6,224 nucleotides of DNA from Magnetovibrio sp. (lineage in GTDB: Bacteria > Pseudomonadota > Alphaproteobacteria > Rhodospirillales > Magnetovibrionaceae): contig JAESUA010000304.1 of the NCBI GenBank assembly GCA_016763255.1, forward strand, positions 1-6,224. Reading direction: 5' to 3'. The position numbers and the translations under genes were made by a program. Below, one piece after another: positions 3,710-6,224 of this stretch (position 1 is its first letter; every line of letters starts with the position of its first letter). Under the pieces are notes generated by a model. It saw nothing but the letters and a program-made list of their open reading frames with translations. It was not told the origin of the DNA and did no database searches.

Positions 3710-6106
3710 ATGGCCGACACACAGTCGACCCGCGGCGCAACCAAAAAACAACGCGCCAACGTCAAAAAAACGCCGGCGAAGAAAAAACGCGGTAACGCAA
3801 AAGCACCGTCCAAGGCCAAAGCGCGCGACGTCACCAAACTCAGCGCGGCGGAAATCCATCGTCTGCAACGTGCCGATTTGTTGTTGGGCATCTCGCGCCA
3901 TATGGCGGGCATCGAAACGCTCGACGAGGTGCTGAGCGAACTGGTCGCTATCGTCAGCCGTGAAACCAGCGCCGAGCGCTCTTCATTGTTCCTCAACGAT
4001 ATGGAAACCGGCGAGCTGTACACCCGCGTGGCCCAAGGCAGCAACATCCGCGAAATCCGCATCCTCAACGACAGCGGCATTGCCGGCTGGGTGTTTTCAT
4101 CCGGCAAGGGCACCATCATCGACGACGCCCACGAAGATGCACGCTTCAACAAAACCATTGATGAGCAGACCGGTTTTCGCACCCGCTCAATCTTGTGCGC
4201 ACCGATCAAAACCGTCAAAGGCGACATCATTGGCGTGGTCCAATCGTTAAACAAAAAAGACGGTCGCAAGCAGGCCTTGTTCGTCAAGGACGACCTGGAA
4301 TTTCTCCAAGACATCGCCACCCAAGCCGCGGTGGCGCTGCAAAGCACCGAGTTCGTCGAACGCATGCAAAAAAAACGTACCCAGGAAATGGAATTCCTGG
4401 ATGTGGTGTCCGACGTCACCTCTGAAATCAACTTGAACGCCCTGCTCGCCAAGGTCATGGGCGAAGCCACACGGATGTTGAATGCGGAACGCTCGACGCT
4501 GTTCTTGAATGATGAAAAAACCAATGAATTGTGGTCCATGGTCGGTGCCGGACTGGACGCCTTAGAAATCCGTTTACCCAATCATGTCGGCATCGCAGGT
4601 ACCGTGTTTACATCGGCCCAATCGATCAACATTCCCTACGCTTATGCCGATCTGCGCTTCAACCCGGCGTTCGACAAAAAAACCGGGTTCTTCACCCGCT
4701 CCATCTTGTGCACCCCGGTGGTGACCAAGCAAGGCAAGTGCATCGGCGTCACCCAGGTTTTGAACAAAAAAGGTGGACCATTTTCCGACGAAGACGAACA
4801 ACGCCTTAAAGCCTTCACCGCACAGATCTCCATCGGCTTGGAAAACGCCAAACTGTTCAACGATGTGCAGAACATGAAAAACTACAACGAAAGCATGCTT
4901 GAAAGCATGACCAACGCTGTGGTCACCACCGACGAAGACGGCAAGATCGTCACTTGCAATGCGGCCGGTTACCGCATCATGAAATTGGAAGGTGAAGACG
5001 CCATCATCGGCAAAACGGCGGAAGAGTTTTTCATCGACGACAACGAATGGGTGATCAAAAAAATCCGTAAGGTTGATGAATCCCAGGTGTCGGATATCTC
5101 GATGGATGCCGAACTGAAGTTCGGTGGCGAGCAGACCTCGGCCAACGTCACCATCTTGCCGCTGATTTCATCGGAACAAGAAAAGCTCGGCTCGATGGTT
5201 ATGATCGAAGACATCTCATCCGAAAAACGCATGAAATCAACCATGAGCCGTTACATGTACCCGGCCCTGGCCGACCAGTTGATGGAAGGCGGCAACAACG
5301 AAGATTTTCTTGGCGGGCGGAGCACCGACGCCACAGTGCTGTTTTCCGACATTCGCTCCTTCACCACTTTGACCGAAAAGCTCGGCCCCCAGGGCACGGT
5401 GAAATTGCTCAACGAATATTTCACCATCATGGTCGATTGCATCACCGAAGAAGGCGGCATGCTGGATAAGTTCATCGGTGACGCCCTCATGGCGGCGTTT
5501 GGCATTCCGGTGTCCCACGATGATGATGAAGACCGCGCCATGCGCGCCGCCATCAAGATGATCACCAGCCTCAACGATTGGAATGTTGAGCGCGCCGCAC
5601 GTGGTGAGATGACCATTGACCACGGCCTCGGCCTCAACACCGACAACGTGGTGTCAGGCAACATCGGATCGCCCAAGCGCATGGATTACACCATGATCGG
5701 CGACGGTGTAAACTTGGCCGCGCGTTTGGAAAGTGCCTGCAAGCAATACCACGCGCATTTGCTGATTTCCGAATACACCCACAAAAAACTCAAAGGCACG
5801 TATCGCATGCGCGACATCGATGATGTCATCGTCAAGGGCAAAACCATGCCGGTGCGGGTGTTCGAGGTGCTGGATTATCACACCGATGAAACCTTCCCCA
5901 ACCTGATGGACGGGGTCGGCTATTTCACCGAAGGGCGCAAGCATTACCACGTGGGTTCATGGGATAAGGCGATTACATCGTTCAACGATGTGCTCAAAGC
6001 CAACCCCAACGATAAATTGTCAGAAACCTACATCGAACGTTGCCAGCACTTGAAAGCCGATCCGCCAAAAGACTGGGACGGTGTGTGGATAATGAAGTCT
6101 AAATAG
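3710..6106 (+). CDS. Class IIIb adenylyl cyclase, GAF-GAF-PAS-cyclase-TPR-like (CyaB1 type), 798 aa
   Basis: Predicted to convert ATP to cAMP and pyrophosphate in the cytoplasm; no membrane segment is visible. Order: a Lys/Arg-rich tail (1-40), GAF-A (about 70-212), a helical linker, GAF-B (about 240-380), PAS (about 388-505), a linker with SRYMYPALADQL, the cyclase domain (about 535-720), and a TPR-like tail (about 735-798) ending DWDGVWIMKSK. Catalytic residues expected for the family are all present: metal-binding D547 (FSDIRSF) and D591 (FIGDA), substrate-selecting K587 and T661, and transition-state N668 and R672 (GDGVNLAARLE). The Lys/Thr pair marks class IIIb and ATP rather than GTP. 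GAF-B has the complete NKXnFX3DE motif (N352, K353, F358, D362, E363) known from cyclic-nucleotide-binding GAF domains; GAF-A ends in D-L instead of D-E. In the well-studied cyanobacterial relatives cAMP binding to GAF activates the cyclase, so positive feedback is likely but unproven here. It is the second gene of the operon. Confidence 0.93.
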   Translation: MADTQSTRGATKKQRANVKKTPAKKKRGNAKAPSKAKARDVTKLSAAEIHRLQRADLLLGISRHMAGIETLDEVLSELVAIVSRETSAERSSLFLNDMETGELYTRVAQGSNIREIRILNDSGIAGWVFSSGKGTIIDDAHEDARFNKTIDEQTGFRTRSILCAPIKTVKGDIIGVVQSLNKKDGRKQALFVKDDLEFLQDIATQAAVALQSTEFVERMQKKRTQEMEFLDVVSDVTSEINLNALLAKVMGEATRMLNAERSTLFLNDEKTNELWSMVGAGLDALEIRLPNHVGIAGTVFTSAQSINIPYAYADLRFNPAFDKKTGFFTRSILCTPVVTKQGKCIGVTQVLNKKGGPFSDEDEQRLKAFTAQISIGLENAKLFNDVQNMKNYNESMLESMTNAVVTTDEDGKIVTCNAAGYRIMKLEGEDAIIGKTAEEFFIDDNEWVIKKIRKVDESQVSDISMDAELKFGGEQTSANVTILPLISSEQEKLGSMVMIEDISSEKRMKSTMSRYMYPALADQLMEGGNNEDFLGGRSTDATVLFSDIRSFTTLTEKLGPQGTVKLLNEYFTIMVDCITEEGGMLDKFIGDALMAAFGIPVSHDDDEDRAMRAAIKMITSLNDWNVERAARGEMTIDHGLGLNTDNVVSGNIGSPKRMDYTMIGDGVNLAARLESACKQYHAHLLISEYTHKKLKGTYRMRDIDDVIVKGKTMPVRVFEVLDYHTDETFPNLMDGVGYFTEGRKHYHVGSWDKAITSFNDVLKANPNDKLSETYIERCQHLKADPPKDWDGVWIMKSK

Positions 6107-6224
6107 ATTTGAGTTCCGACAAACGCGATCTTATACCAAGCTGCATTAATAATGACCTATAGGGATCGCTTTCCAAAGGCCGTCGGGTCGGAGAAAATCC
6201 GCAGGTGATGTGGTTCATCATCAA
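6107..6224. other. Right-end non-coding stretch with nested palindrome, possible repeat element edge
   Basis: Outer arms GCGATC (6125-6130) and GATCGC (6164-6169), partly extended by TATA on each side, enclose an inner perfect inverted repeat CATTA-A-TAATG (6144-6154). Small stems follow: CGGA/TCCG (6189-6201) and TGATG/CATCA (6206-6220). No T tract is seen, so this is not a standard terminator for the cyclase gene. A minus-strand frame is open from the edge to a TAG at 6101-6099, about 41 codons, too short to call. It may be the edge of a dispersed repeat or insertion element. Confidence 0.3.

Noticed and set aside
3323..3901. Minus-strand ORF of 192 codons across the coiled-coil gene
   Set aside because: It is the antisense of a repetitive coding region. 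Its apparent repeats are only the mirror of the 108-bp units, and it runs through the clear start of the cyclase gene.
4368..4375. Run of eight A in the cyclase gene as a possible programmed slippage site
   Set aside because: The frame continues unbroken on both sides, no downstream pause structure was seen, and slippage would only truncate the product before GAF-B.
3694..4581. Minus-strand ORF of 295 codons antisense to the cyclase N-terminus
   Set aside because: It mirrors two GAF domains on the plus strand, has a low-complexity Ser/Arg/Ala composition, and shows no domain.
5300..5900. Guanylyl rather than adenylyl cyclase activity
   Set aside because: The substrate-selecting residues are Lys587 and Thr661, the pair typical of class IIIb adenylyl cyclases; guanylyl cyclases usually have Glu and Cys or similar there.
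6099..6224. Minus-strand frame open from the right edge for about 41 codons
   Set aside because: An open run of this length is expected fairly often by chance. It lies over a nested palindrome and no start region or homology can be judged from the window.

Overview
The window looks like part of a Gram-negative bacterial chromosome, most likely a proteobacterium and possibly an alphaproteobacterium. This placement rests on Sec-type signal peptides, clear Shine-Dalgarno sites and moderately GC-rich codon use. No taxonomic marker gene is present, so it is only a guess. I see no rRNA, tRNA, CRISPR array or identifiable transposase.

Left half (1-2609, minus strand): two genes read leftwards as a translationally coupled pair. 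The first in transcription order (2609-1095) encodes a 504-residue exported protein with a right-handed parallel beta-helix pattern. Its stop codon shares one base with the start of the second gene (1095 to the left edge). That gene encodes an exported, alanine-rich helical protein ending in a charged coiled coil. It is cut by the window edge and appears only as the absence of stops on the minus strand.

Centre (2610-3214): about 605 bases separate this pair from a divergent pair. The stretch holds a 12-bp perfect palindrome, an inverted repeat over a candidate minus-strand promoter, two larger imperfect inverted repeats, a candidate plus-strand promoter (3158-3186), and a 38-codon membrane-peptide ORF. 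That ORF may be the front of a small gene broken by frameshifts.

Right half (3215-6106, plus strand): a two-gene operon. The first gene encodes a 160-residue coiled-coil protein built from four 36-residue repeats. Twelve bases later comes a 798-residue class IIIb adenylyl cyclase with the order basic tail, GAF, GAF, PAS, cyclase, TPR-like tail. This is the layout of the cyanobacterial CyaB1 group. All catalytic residues are present, and the second GAF carries the NKXnFX3DE motif of cyclic-nucleotide-binding GAF domains, so cAMP feedback is plausible. The coiled-coil protein is the obvious candidate partner or scaffold, and this pairing is the least familiar item in the window.

Right end (6107-6224): non-coding as far as I can tell, with a nested imperfect palindrome that may be a dispersed repeat unit or the edge of a mobile element. 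No convincing terminator was found after either operon.
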